This document shows positions 24,601 to 36,240 of a stretch of 64,000 nt of DNA, one piece after another. Every line of letters begins with the position of its first letter. Position 1 is the first letter of the stretch. The notes under the pieces are model-generated. The model was given only the letters and a program-made list of their open reading frames with translations, ran no database searches and was not told the origin of the DNA. The DNA comes from Macropodus opercularis (taxonomy: Eukaryota; Chordata; Actinopteri; Anabantiformes; Osphronemidae). The position numbers and the translations under genes were made by a program. The stretch is from contig CM061107.1 in the NCBI GenBank assembly GCA_030770545.1, positions 1,824,001-1,888,000 on the forward strand. The letters run 5' to 3'.

Positions 24601-27600
24601 ATTTTGGGATGAGCTCAGAGTCTACATCGGATCGTCAGCGTGGGAACCGGCCACGCGAGTGTTAGCGCTGAGTTCAGGGGCAGCTCGTCGATTACAGGCA
24701 TTTCACTGCACAAACGTTATTCGAACGTGCTGCCACCGTATTGAACTGTCGTTTGTTCCTACTTCACGTCCTCGCTGGCCTTTCTAACTGTCTCTGTTGA
24801 CCTTCGGAGCCACCAGTGTGTGTTTCTAAACTTGCTGAGCTTCATTCCCAAAGATCTCCACTTGAGTTTTTGCTTGTTTCCAACAGCTTTTATATCAGAC
24901 CAAGGACGAGCGATCACACGGCCTTTTTCTGAGTGCTGGCAGCACTGGCAGCAGTCTGCCTTTTTGTGGACAGCGAGTTGGAAATGGTAGACGCGAGCAG
25001 CCTTAATAAAAACGGGACTGATGGGATCAATCGAGCTGGATTGCCACCACGAGGGGAATTGGCTCGGAGCTTCGTTGGCTGGGCTTTAACAGAGAGGCCG
25101 AGCGAAGTGGAGTCAGAGTTTTACAGTCCAAGCTGTTCCCATCACTCTCTGACAGACTCGTGCTCCAGACCTGACCAGTGGGGGCGTCGCTGAGCCCGAT
25201 GCCGAGTCGGTGCCGTGTCCGTTTGTGCAGAACTAACCATATGAGATCGGTTTCTCTTCCGCGATTGCGTCTTTACTGCCTGCGTGACCAGCCCTGACGT
25301 GATCTCATCGCTCAAGCTAAACGAGGAAAACAGGCTGATCACTTTCAGTTTCTTCAGTCCTGTTGCTCCAGGAAGAAAAACCTTTGATTTTGGCTTAAAA
25401 TACAAAACGTGTCCTGATGATTTAACAGCTATTTTATGAAGCGGATGCTAATATGTCAGCTGCGGTTTAGTCTGACTCAGGTTTGTGGGTGAAATATCTG
25501 ATTGCATTTGTCAGTGCGGCTTCAGAGAGAGAGCGAATCTGGAGCACGGCTCACCTCTCGCTCCTCTTCCTGCTCAATAGCTGGAATCTGAAAAGCCTTT
25601 GTTTGGGGTTGTCAGCAGCTTCTGTTCATGCGCTTTTCTCTGCGCTCTCTGGTCTTTGTGCTTGTTGGGTTGGGTTAACAGAGCATCAGTTCTTCAGCTC
25701 ATCATTTTCCAGCTCTCTCCACGCTCCCTCCCCTCCTCACTCTTTCTCATCTTCTATTCTCATCCTCAGGATTTTATTTCGCCTGTTTCCTCTGACAGAT
25801 ACTCTAATGGCTCGATAAGTCTGGAGAGTTGCTTTGTTTAGCAGAAGGCCGTCAAAGGCCGTTCGGCCGCCCGTTACCTGCTAAACATCCAGTTGTAACA
25901 GACGCTGGCATTGTTTGCGTTCAGCTTCGTTGCATCAGATCGTTGGCTTAGATGTGAAAAGTCGTTCATTTACCGCCGTAATTATTCTCATCATATTTCT
26001 GTCTGTCTTTTTCCCCCGGTGCTGCTCACTCTGGATGGCTGCAAATAAAGGTAAGAGCTCCTCTTTATTATTCATGCATCTTGTGCATTGTGGCTTTGGG
26101 GACGCACTGCGGCCTCGTCGGATAATTACTTCAAGAAAGTCATTAGCAAAACTCTTAGATTGGAAAGGAAGCAAACAATCTGGTGGGATAGTGGATATCA
26201 CAGTAAAGCAACGCTTAGGATGATGGAAGGTTCCCCGGGTCTGAACACAAACTAACAATCCAGGAAATGTTGGTTGAAATGTGAAATGTTTAAATATGAA
26301 ATGGTTGTTGATTGTTTTTAGTTGTGAAGGAGAAGCTGAGTGTATGAGAAGGATCTCAGCTTCTGTCTGTTGACATTTCCCTCCAGCTATCGGCCCAGTG
26401 CTGTTGTCCGACAAAGTGGAGATTGTGATGTTTTCTGTGGAAAATAGATCAATGTGCTGTTCTTCCCGTTTGTCTTGTGGCGTGTGTTCTTTTAGCTTCT
26501 CCTGCAGCAACGATTGCGAATATACAGAAATTCAACTTTTGTTGCGAGAGAAGCCTCGTGCGGTTTGGATTCTCAGTGATGAAAGTGGACCCACAGCAAT
26601 TACAGAAGAGAAACAACACATTTCGGTTACCTCTGTGGCGACTGCTAAAAGGACCCACATTGTTGTTCCCTGTCTGAGTATGTGGGCGCAGTTATGCAAC
26701 ACACGTCACACAGAGCTTCTGACTTCTTTCCTCAGCTCTCTAATCTTCCGTCCTTTTCTGTCCTCCCCCCTTCTCCCATCTCTCGTGAGATGGCATGGTT
26801 CCTGTTAGCCTCGTCTTTCATGCGCAACTTTTGGTGCTGCAGAAACCAGCCCCGGCTCCTTGTGAACCTTTTGTATTAGCCAGCGTCGGACTTACAGTAT
26901 GTTCTGTCGACAGCTGCGTGTTACCTGTAGCTCAGGCCAGCAGCGCGTCACTCTGGGCCCGTCCGGCTCTAATGGGCCATGCTGCTCCATAATCCTCCAC
27001 TCTGTCCTTTTGCTTTTGCTCTCTGAGAGGAAGTGGAAGTTACAGGCCTGAGGTTGATGGCAGCACATAGAAGCTCACATGTATCCGCGAGTCAGTGCAG
27101 GCTGGGCTTTCATAAAGCCTTGCAAACAAGGCGTGTGGGCGGCCAGACTTAGAGGATCAGCCCCCCCCACGCAGGCAAGGACGACCTGTCGCTGCCGCGC
27201 CAGCGACGATAAGTCACTCTGGCGCAATAAGAGAGGGGTCTCCAGCTCTTGATGAGGCGTCCCATATGGGATGAATAGCATCTCTAATGACCGCCCCTCT
27301 GCTTAGTACCGCTGTGATTACAAGCCATTTGTTTGCTTTATCGTGGCCCTAAACCTCAGGGGCTTTAATGAGTGTTGGGATATAAAACCGTCTCCCCCAA
27401 GGATGGGGAGGTCACCAGGACTGTTTGATGTGGCACAGAGGGTGTTTGCTTTGTTCCCTCATTCCTCTTTACTGTTTACTAGTTTGTTCCCATCTCACCC
27501 TCAACTCCTGTCAGAATTATTCATGGCCAGTGCTGGGAAGACAATGCAAGTTGTTTTTTTGTGAAACCAGAAGAGACAAATCATGGATGGATGTAGTGTT

Positions 27601-28059
27601 TAGATGTGGAAGCTTTGGCGGCGGTGAAGCGTTTTGGTCGAAGCGGTTTAGCTGATGGAGCACAGTGATGACTGGGACGGGAAGCGCTGATCACACAGAA
27701 ATAGACCTTCCAAAATGGCAAACTGAGCTGCATTGTTGTGGCTGTCGAGGGTACGCTTGTGTAATTGTTCTCATTTCAGCACCGTCGTGACTTGTATTGT
27801 TCGAATGTGTGACTGCCTCGCTTCGCCATTTCCCCTTCATCTTTCACTCCAGTCTCAGTGGGCTTCATTATCAATAATTAAGAAATGGCAGGCACTCCTG
27901 CGTCTGTTGCAGCCACCTGACGAGCTGCGCATGCACACGGACGCGCGTGCGACGAGTCGTGGCGGAGGAATGGCAGGAGGTTTGGGCGGCCTTCGCACCG
28001 CACCATTTTTCATTAACCTTTCAGCGAGACTCACAAGACAGCTGGTGATATGCCGTAAA
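24601..28059. other. gene-free stretch with one long minus-strand open frame
   Basis: No supported gene. A 191-codon frame on the minus strand (25935-26510) is long for its moderate composition but has no domain, signal peptide or recognisable relative. The plus strand over the same bases is also open. A donor-like AAAGGTAAGAG lies at 26046-26056 with no credible upstream exon. A 7-bp hairpin is at 27188-27207. Confidence 0.5.
27188..27207. repeat. inverted repeat
   Basis: GTCGCTG at 27188-27194 pairs with CAGCGAC at 27201-27207 around a 6-base GC loop. It follows a run of eight C at 27161-27168. No function is evident. Confidence 0.8.
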
Positions 28060-28250
28060 TAATGAGTGAGAGCCTAGTCGGGAATCAGCGCATGAGTAAT
28101 TAATGTTTGTTTGGTCACACCCAGCTCAGATCATCAGCGCATAATTCGCACTTTCTGTGTTGACCACCTGCAGGTCAAACAATATGGCTGACATTTCAGT
28201 TGATTTGTTCGTCAAGCAAACTCTTGAAGGGATCAGGCTGCAAATCCAGT
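28060..28250. promoter_or_regulatory. enhancer-like noncoding block
   Basis: Holds TAATTAATG next to a forkhead-type TGTTTGTTT, then a GLI-like GACCACCTG and a TCAAACAAT word within about 120 bases. Stops are frequent. Clusters of different developmental motifs in a short stretch are typical of conserved enhancers, and this block opens the densest such region of the window. Confidence 0.35.
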
Positions 28251-28357
28251 CTTGATTATGAGTGTCTGCGTTCAGTTACCGCTGCCTGTTGCAGATTTCA
28301 TCAAGGAGGACTCGCTGCTTGGCAGAGAGTGTAATAGAGGGAAGATTTATGGTTGGA

Positions 28358-28440
28358 TCTAGGATTCCCAACTTTTTAGGGTCAAAACGAAGTCCAGCCC
28401 ACCAAGTTTTGTCCGGAGCCCCTGGTTCTGTGGTTTTCCC
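28358..28440. mobile_element. possible decayed hAT-type transposon end
   Basis: The word ATTCCCAACTTTTTAGGGTC around 28364-28383 resembles the terminal inverted repeats of hAT-superfamily DNA transposons, which commonly begin CAGNGNTTCCCAAC followed by a T run. The resemblance comes from memory of the family, not from alignment. I could not find a matching second terminus or an 8-bp target duplication, so at most this is a remnant. Confidence 0.2.
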
Positions 28441-28469
28441 GGGGAGTAGTCTCGTCTGGCTTTGGTCCA

Positions 28470-28960
28470 CTCATTAAAATGACTAATTGATTATGGGCCG
28501 AGACCACGGCCAAAGAGGCAGCGTATCAATTATTAAGCTGCATTAATAGATTAAACTTGGAAGAATGTGCAGAGCATTTAACTTGTAACCCGCAGAAAGT
28601 GAAAGCAATTAGGAAGTAACTCTATGACCGCTCAAAAAAGAGCCTCTGCATCCCTGTAGGAAAACCCGTCTGACTGTTCTCCCCAAGGGCCTCTGGTCTG
28701 ACCCCACTTATGGCTTTTGGCATAATTACCAACTCTGGTCCAGACCTTCCCCTTTTACATTTGTTAATTCCTTTTCCATATTTGCTTGTCTACTGATGAC
28801 AAGCGCAGGCTGGAGAGAGTAGGGCTCAGTCCGTCTAAGAAATGACCTTACTCAGCATTAATTGTTGGTAGATCGTTTTGACTCAAGCCACATCTCCTGG
28901 AACATGACGAACAATGTGACCGGATTAAAAATCTTCCTTGCATTGATCACGGACAGCCGT
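28470..28960. promoter_or_regulatory. A+T-rich block with paired-homeodomain site
   Basis: Contains TAATTGATTA at 28484-28493, the inverted TAAT/ATTA arrangement with a 2-base gap (P2 type) bound by dimers of paired-class homeodomains. TCAATTATTAAG, GCATTAAT and GCATTAATTG words follow. Non-coding by stops in all frames. Together with the neighbouring blocks this is the strongest compositional candidate for conserved regulatory DNA. Confidence 0.4.
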
Positions 28961-29229
28961 CGTCTAGACAACGTGTCGGGCTCCACAGTAACAAACTTTA
29001 AGTGGGCGGGCTTCTTATGACAGAGGCGTTAGTCAGTGCAGTCTATTGATTGGCCAGCCGCTCGTTGGATTTATGCCTGCCATCCCTCTCCCATTTGAAG
29101 GGGGAGGTGTCATGAAGTGAGGAGTTATGTGCAAGTCCTCCATGTGATTGGTGATCCCGACGCCGGCTCTTCGGCAGCCTCCCGTTCTGTCTCCAGCAAA
29201 GAGCTGCACAGGAGGAGGTGGCATTTGAT

Positions 29230-29490
29230 GGAAAACTATTGAGATGGGTTACAGTGTGTGGAACTGTAGATCAAAAAGCTGCATGGATATAATAACCCTC
29301 TCTGCTCTGATTAGGGATGAAACCTTGCCATTGCCTTGATTAAATCTCACATCTTCAAATGGGCCCTGATGGCATTGCGATTCAGAGGTACAGGATGAAA
29401 TGAGAGTTTGCCATTTTTCAGCCATGATTGCTTTATTGAACCTGGCAATGATGACCATCAGCGGGCGTGTGTTTGCTACTGTCGCGCACT
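29230..29490. promoter_or_regulatory. enhancer-like noncoding block
   Basis: Continuous moderately A+T-rich sequence without simple repeats, holding GATTAAAT, CCATGATTGC and TTTATTG words. It has the even, repeat-free texture of conserved noncoding elements and no credible coding frame. Confidence 0.3.
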
Positions 29491-32400
29491 AAATGAAAAA
29501 AAAGAGGATGGCAACGGGAAGAAAAAGAGGCGCATCGCCTGCCGCTTCCAATCCGAGCGCCCTCCATCAGGAGCTGCGCTGACGCGAATGAATCAGCAGA
29601 GCGAGTTCCTGTAAACGCTCCTTCCTATGGCAGTAATCAGCGCTCTTTGGAATACAAAGAATAAGGTGGAAGGTTGAGCGGAATGAGGGTGTTCGAGGTT
29701 CAGATGCATTTGGAAGACGCTTCCTGTAATTCAGGGGCTGATAAGTGAATTGGTTTCCTGGTTCAGGAAAAAGCATCTGAGAGCTGTTTTGGTACCTTGG
29801 CATGAGAGCAGCTGTGTTTTTGTGGTTAGGGCAGAGTGGAGTCAACAGTCTGGTTTAGGTTTGAGTCTAATAGTGCAGACTCAGGGCCGTTCTGGAGCTT
29901 TGACGTCCAAGAAATGAAACGTTGGGAAGCAAATCAAAGTATAATGTGACCCATTTTGGTTCTGACCAAGGCTTAAGTTTAAGAAGTGCAGATCTGACGT
30001 TTTTACCAGACGTGGGATGACAAACATTGCAGGACACTGGATTTCAATCCCATTTTCGGGCAGAGTTTACCACAAACTAGGTCGAGGTCAGCTTGAAGCG
30101 CCACTTTTAGCAGCGCCTGCTCTCAGGCTCTTTGTTCAGCCCAGTGCATTTGTAGGATTGTGCTTTTTCTGTGCATAGCTGTGGGTGAACGGCAGGTCGA
30201 CGTAGGGGCTTCACAAGGACACGGACGCGGGGAACGGCGTCGCCTTTCATCGAGTGTCGTTTGCTTTTGAATGTGCTCCCCGTGACTAAGCCGCCGCGCC
30301 GAGGTGTGTGCACCTTTATCCGCCATCAGGCGTGTCCACTTCAGGCGTTAAGGCAATTAGCAGCTCGTGGGCTGCAGCGTTTCACTGTACCCGCTGTCAT
30401 TAGTCCTGGTCAAAGTCGATACACAGACACTTGATCTGCGAGTGGTCACATTGCATAAGTGCTCTTTGACTGCCGGTGACAAAAGCCTGTCACCCTGGTG
30501 AGACTTGTCGACAGGGATTTGCCAGAACACGTAAACCTCCTACACACACACTCGCACAAATGCGCACAGCGTGTCCCTCTCACCTTCATTAGCTTGACTT
30601 TGTGATCCCAGGCCTTAATGAGAACTGAGAGAGAGCAAAACAAATCCAATAATAGTTGCCAGGCACAAACTAGGTTGCTTCTGCCCCTTCTCCCGTTTCT
30701 TCTTTCCTCTTTCCCATTTTGACTAATGTAATTTATGCAAAAAGAAATTATAAATAGCATATCAATACTGCCACAGTTTTCCGGGCCGGGCATGCAACAC
30801 CACTCCGGGCTGTCAGGGTAAGTAGGTCGGGGTGTGTGTGTCTGAGCTTTATGTGTGCGTCTAAAGAGAAGATTTAACAACAGTACAGTCGCAGGTCACC
30901 TCCACAGAGCAGCGGTTTTAATCACGCACCACAACTTCCTTTCCATGAGCTCAGCGCAGCCAGTTGCTTCAGTCCACATGTGTCACGGCTTGGACGCGTT
31001 CCCATGTTTAGTTCATGGCCGCAGCACATGCTCTGCATGTTTATTTTATGGCCCAAACGCACGTTAATAGTGCGGAACGCTGGAAAGCCGTGTCGCCTCC
31101 AGGATGACCCGCGACTCATGCAGTCATCTCGAGCTGAGGACGTCCAGCGACCTGCCACAGGCAGCTTCCCACACGCACTGTACGCGGGAGGCGAACGCGT
31201 TGCATGTGTCGACTCCTGAGTCACTGAACCGTCGAGAGCACGGCTGCAGCGCTGCTCTCATCCGGACCCTCGGTAGGGTCCGTGCTGCCCTCCCTGCATG
31301 AGAACATACAGAGGACGAGCATGAATGTCCGTACAACCGCTGTGCTGTGTACCAGGCTGGTCCACCGCCTCTGAGTAATTAGGCAAAGCACGGGAAGACG
31401 CGAGGAGGCCACGAAAGGACTACAAGGATGAGGAAAAGGAGAGAGAGCGTCAGGGTGAAGAAGGGTGGCAGCAGGGGAGATCAGTGGGTGAGCTGGCGGC
31501 TTATCTAATTAAACCGTTCTCCAGAAGGTATGAGTGCGTAAATAAGCCTGGACGTACTGTACGTGCATGTGGAGGAGGAGAGCGGCAGCGAGTGAGCTGT
31601 GTAAGTGAGAGAGTCGTAAATAAATCTGTGTGTTTGCGTGAGAGAGAGAGTAAACAGTCGGTGGACTGCAGATATGAGGCAATTTATGACAATATGAAGA
31701 AACAATGAAGCCTTGACATTATTTTCCAGTGTGTCCCACGTCTCCCGACACCAGGAGCAACATTTGTTTCTTAATTAGCAACAACCAACAGCAACGGCGT
31801 CAGTGAGAGACTGGAGAAAATTCCCAGTCAGAGCATCGAGCATCAGCAACATTCAGATAATAAGACTGAAATGTGTTTCATCCGCCCGACCCTTTAAAAG
31901 CAAACGGTCCCTGAAACGAAAGCCATGAACATTAATTACTGTCTGGTCCTTCAGCTGAGTCCAGTACGTTTTGGTCACTTGAGCAAAGCGATGCCTGATG
32001 ATAACGCTGACGACCGGTGGTTCTGTTGGTGTCATTGCTGGATGACTGAGCCCTTTCAGCCCCATCAGCACCGTGGGGTGGAATCTGTCAGCTCAGGAAG
32101 AACGACTGCGTCTGCGTTTTCAGACGCAACAATAAAGAAGCAGAAGACGTCTGTTGCAGAACCACAACCTTGCACCGGACGCTTTTGCCCCTTGTTTGTT
32201 TGTCAAGCTGAAACGGAAAGTTAAGGGCTGTCAGTAATTGTTTTGCGGCTCATTTACACGGCGCAGAGCTCGTTCCATCGCTTGTTGACCCGCCAATGAA
32301 GATGAATCACTTGAAGGTCAGACAGCTGTTAAAATGAACCCGTTGTTTATTCTAGGATTGGCTTGATGTGGCGCTGAATTCCGATAAACGCTCGCTGAAA

Positions 32401-33000
32401 TCCCCCCCTTCTCCTCTTCAGTGGTCTGGAACAGTCTGGAGCACAAAATTACCCGTTGCCAAAAATACGCTTCGACTCAACTGTCCCCCTGCTGCTGCTC
32501 CGTTCATCTGCGGAGGGTCTGGTTCGCCGGGCGTCTCAACCGTATGATGCAGATGGTGAAAGGGAGAAGCAATAAAAGCTGGATGAAGGAAGCAGGAGTC
32601 AGGGGAGATGAAGGTGATGGGAATTTCCTTCCTGAGTGATGGCCGACAGGGATCACTGTCGAAACAGCAGACACGAGCCCCGCTCAGCTCCCGGCCTCCC
32701 TGCTTGCCGATCCATCAGCTCACGCAGAGGGGAACCCGCGGGTCGGACAGCGGGGCCTCACCTCGTCACAAGGCCTGAACCTTGCAGTCAGTCATTGCTG
32801 ACCCGGGCCAACCCCTGCAGCCGTTGTTATCCCAGAACCTCCGAGAGGTGAGAGAGACGCGCCTAACGAACCGCTGTGTGAGTTTGATGTATGAGCTCGC
32901 ACCGAGGATTGACGGGAGAGCCGGTGAATAGCGGGTCCTGTCTGAGGGCTGCTTTGTTTATGGACCTGTCGTGTCTGAGCGTTCGGGTCGCAGAGCCCCG
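29491..33000. other. gene-free stretch
   Basis: No supported gene. It contains an exon-like 41-base segment at 30775-30816 and a perfect 8-bp hairpin at 31263-31282. Overlapping 60-100-codon frames near 30920-31410 lie on both strands in CpG-rich DNA and exclude one another. Confidence 0.5.
31263..31282. repeat. perfect 8-bp inverted repeat
   Basis: CGGACCCT at 31263-31270 and AGGGTCCG at 31275-31282 flank a 4-base CGGT loop. It is a strong small hairpin. No poly-T tract or flanking transcript is seen that would make it a terminator-like or RNA element. Confidence 0.85.
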
Positions 33001-33036
33001 GAGTGTATAACAGAGTGTATAACAGAGTGTATAACA
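33001..33036. repeat. 12-bp tandem repeat, three perfect copies
   Basis: GAGTGTATAACA is repeated three times without a mismatch (33001-33012, 33013-33024, 33025-33036). As 12 is a multiple of 3, the array reads as a 4-residue peptide repeat in each frame, but no gene encloses it. Perfect identity suggests a recent expansion. Confidence 0.97.
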
Positions 33037-33229
33037 TGTCGGCGGCTCTGTGCGCTGAGTGCTTGTTTTCCTGCCGGCGACGGCTTTAAAGTCCTTAATG
33101 TCACGTTTGAAGTGAATCCAAAGACAGAAGGTTCTGTGCTTCATCCTTCTGTGGCTTCAGGGCTTTTCACCATCCATTCTCTGGCTTGTTTTAAGTCCTC
33201 ACGGCAGTATTAACTGGAGATAGATCCTC

Positions 33230-34080
33230 TTTATCACTTACCCAGCCTACAGTTAAAACACCAGATAATATTTCCTCCCATATACTTTAGTTGGGTCCTG
33301 ACTATTCATTATTTATGATCTCCTCCAAATTACATTATCTTTCACCAGGCTTCAATTACACCCTTCCCTGAGGCTGGGAAATGACTCGGTCTATGCTAAG
33401 GACTGTGCGAGTGAGAGAGGCAGACAGAAAGCGACTCATCGCCGCTGTGCACAGAGATGAACCTCAGTCTGATGTGACAGGTTCGTTGACTGGACGTGCG
33501 GTAAAAGCTTCGATGTGTGTTGCTTTAACACATTCCCAGCGTCGTGGGGCATCTCTCAGGGGCGATTCCCCCGTAGATGCGGTGGACGCCCTCCTCAGTC
33601 TGATGAAATCTCACGCGTCCTGCTGCCACGCTGGGCTTCTAATGGCTGCTAATAGAACATTGTGTCTGACGAATCTGGCGCGTTAAAGGTCACAGATGTG
33701 ATATGTGCAGAGTAAATATTAATAACTTTCTAAACCGATAGCGTGTTCTCCTCCAGCTCCAGTCTTGGCAGGAGCCGTATAAATATTTGACTGCGTGCTT
33801 GCTAAAGAGTCCTCCCGTCTCCGCTCCCTCGCCGTGTCCTTTTTGCCGAGCTTATTTTTGGAGAATGATAAATGAGGGGGAAGCATAACCTGCTGCAAGA
33901 GCCGCGTTTGAAGAGCGGCTGCAGGATGATGTGGAGGTGGCGTCTGTTAGGACAGTTCAACAAAGGGAATGGTTAATACGCAGCTGGCAGTGTTATGGAT
34001 GTGCAGGCCATATAGTCATGTATAATTCAGTCCTCCCCTCTTTAACTTTTTATTAAGTGGAAAGAACAGCATATTGTCCA
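33230..34080. promoter_or_regulatory. A+T-rich noncoding blocks
   Basis: Two A+T-rich parts, 33230-33365 and about 33690-34080, carry AATATT, ATTATTTATG, TAAATATTAATAA and TATTAAGTGG words. The CpG-bearing segment between them is ordinary. Regulatory function is inferred from texture only. Confidence 0.25.
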
Positions 34081-36009
34081 TTGTCATCGGCTTTTCCTGA
34101 CTCGGTCCGTGTCTTTTTTATTTTTGCCTTTATTGTCTTTCAGTCAGGACAGAGCTCTCGGAGCCCACACAGCGGTTCACGTCGCCGACGGGAGGTTCTG
34201 GGGCTTCAAGCTGTGTCCACTTGTCTTCGTTCTTAGTTGTCTTGGTTTTTTTACCTCCTCCCGGCCGGCTGCCGCTTAGTCGGAGGAACCTTGGGAAAGC
34301 ATGCTCCCTTTGGGCCTCCTGCAGTTTGTGAAGGTTTGTGAAGCGCTGAGGTGCAGCCCTCCACTCCGATCGCGTCTTTGTTTGTCTCTGCGGTGACATT
34401 TCATGCCTGTCGCAGCCCTGTCACATTGGCGTAGAGGTGTAGCTGTTAGCAGAGTCACCAGCAGAGTCTATTAAGGGAAAAAAGCTATAATTCATCCCTT
34501 TAACGCCGAGGGCCTGACTTCACTTTCAATGACACGCACAATGATATGTGGAGAAAACCCAGTAGCATGTGACAGCAGCCGATTTAACACTTTAGGACGG
34601 AGGTGCCCAATATAGAGCCTTTTAATTTTCCGGTCTGCTGTGTAGGATGCACTGTTTCAAGTTGCTTTAATGGGCCGCTTCTCAATTTGTCGTGCTTGTC
34701 TTGTGTACGTTATCAAAGTTTCGGCGTCACAATTAGCCGGCGCTTTCTCACCGCGGCGGTTTCTGCTGCCATTGATTCACGCAGAGATGAATGGCTGCAT
34801 CGCACCTTTACTCCCACTCTTCCCATTTCTTTCCACTGCTCTCAACAAAGGCGAGTGTACACAATATGCCCAGCGTGCGCTTCCTCAGGCATTCTGTCAG
34901 AAAGGCCCGACTGCAAACAAAGAAGCTCCTGTGGATGTTTATTATGTATAGGGTTTTTCATATGCCACGGATTATGTCCTTTGGGGGAACAGAGTGAGTG
35001 AGATGGATGGTGGAGTGTGCGTATTTGCACAAGGAGGTACAGTCGGAGGAGGAGGGGAGGCTTGTTCTGACGTCTCAGCTACTCCACGCACCTTCGTGAG
35101 GCTGCGTGACGATCCCTTTGCCCCCGTGCTGTGTTTCTCTGCACATTATTGCCCTGATGAGGTAATTGAGAGAAAAAGCCAGAGTGGAACATTTCACCCA
35201 AGGACATAAAACATCTCTTTGGCTTTATGCACCAACGAAGGCCAGCTGTCATACAAAGACAGTAACTTGTTTATGTTTTAGGCTTTATTGCTCGCCGCCG
35301 AGGGTGCTGTTGCTGTGGGTGGTGTAATTGAGTCTGGGCCTTCCGTTAGAAAGGAAAGTGAGTTAGGAGACTGCAGAGTGGCTGGAAGCCGTCGCGTTTT
35401 GGTAAACCTGTCCCGCCACAGTCCCACTAATGCAAATACTGAACCCGTGTCATTTTCTCAGCGTGCGATGCGAGAACAAAAGTGCTGAGTTTCCTTGTTT
35501 CTGCACTTTCTGCTTTTAGCTCGGCCTCGTGTGCCAGAGCTGCGCACCTCGACGTGATAAGCGAGCAAGTTGCTAATTCCTGTTGGAAATGCATGACTTG
35601 CTCTGCACCAGTGCGTTTATGCTAATTATGTCTATTTACTGTGTGACTGCTGGGGAGCGTTCTGCACGTTCCCCTTTTTCCCCTTTTGATGATTCACACT
35701 CTGATTCACACATGAGCATGAAAGGTAGAGGCAAAGGCAGGAGGCTGTAGGGAGCTGAGTTTTATCTCCGCGGGTGGAGGCAGAAGGTCCCGGACTGTGC
35801 CAGGAATCCCGGTTCATCAGTGTGAAGCAGGTGTGTGGCGCCATGTTGCTCGGTATGAGCTGATGCGACTGAACATTCATCTCCCCTGTTTTCAGAAACA
35901 ATACCTTCAAAGTGTTGATGTAATTGGCTCCTGGTTGAACTGTGTGTGCAGATAGTGTGTATTCGCAAACACCACGACACACGCACTAAATCAAAAATGA
36001 GCCTGGAAA
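34081..36009. other. gene-free stretch with strong acceptor-like site
   Basis: The window's best-looking pyrimidine tract runs from about 34108 to 34140 and ends TTTCAG at 34138-34143. Two frames stay open for 29 and about 43 codons after it, but neither encodes anything I recognise and no donor is evident. Another good acceptor-like tract ends at about 35520. No gene is supported. Confidence 0.45.
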
Positions 36010-36240
36010 AATCTGTCCAGTACGGTGGGACCTAGAGATGGAAGCACATTAATTATTAATCAACCTTCTCTTATCTCTTAATCAAGCCGATAAAAATGAA
36101 TTAAGAAGAGGAGGGTGATGAGAAGACTCTCTGGTGGCTTCCCTTGTTCTTCACATCGTAACACTGCTAGATAGGTTTAGATAAAGAAAATTAATTTAGA
36201 AGCAGATTTTCAAACCTTTAATTATTTCCTGTCGTTCTGC
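36010..36240. promoter_or_regulatory. A+T-rich, homeodomain-motif block
   Basis: Dense in TTAATTATTAATC, CTTAATCAAG, GAATTAAG and AATTAATTTAG words over about 230 bases. Stops in all frames. A candidate conserved enhancer core by composition. Confidence 0.28.

Noticed and set aside
27775..27783. TTCAGCACC, the left half of a REST/NRSF (RE1) site
   Set aside because: The right half (GGACAGCGCC-like) is absent at any usual spacing.
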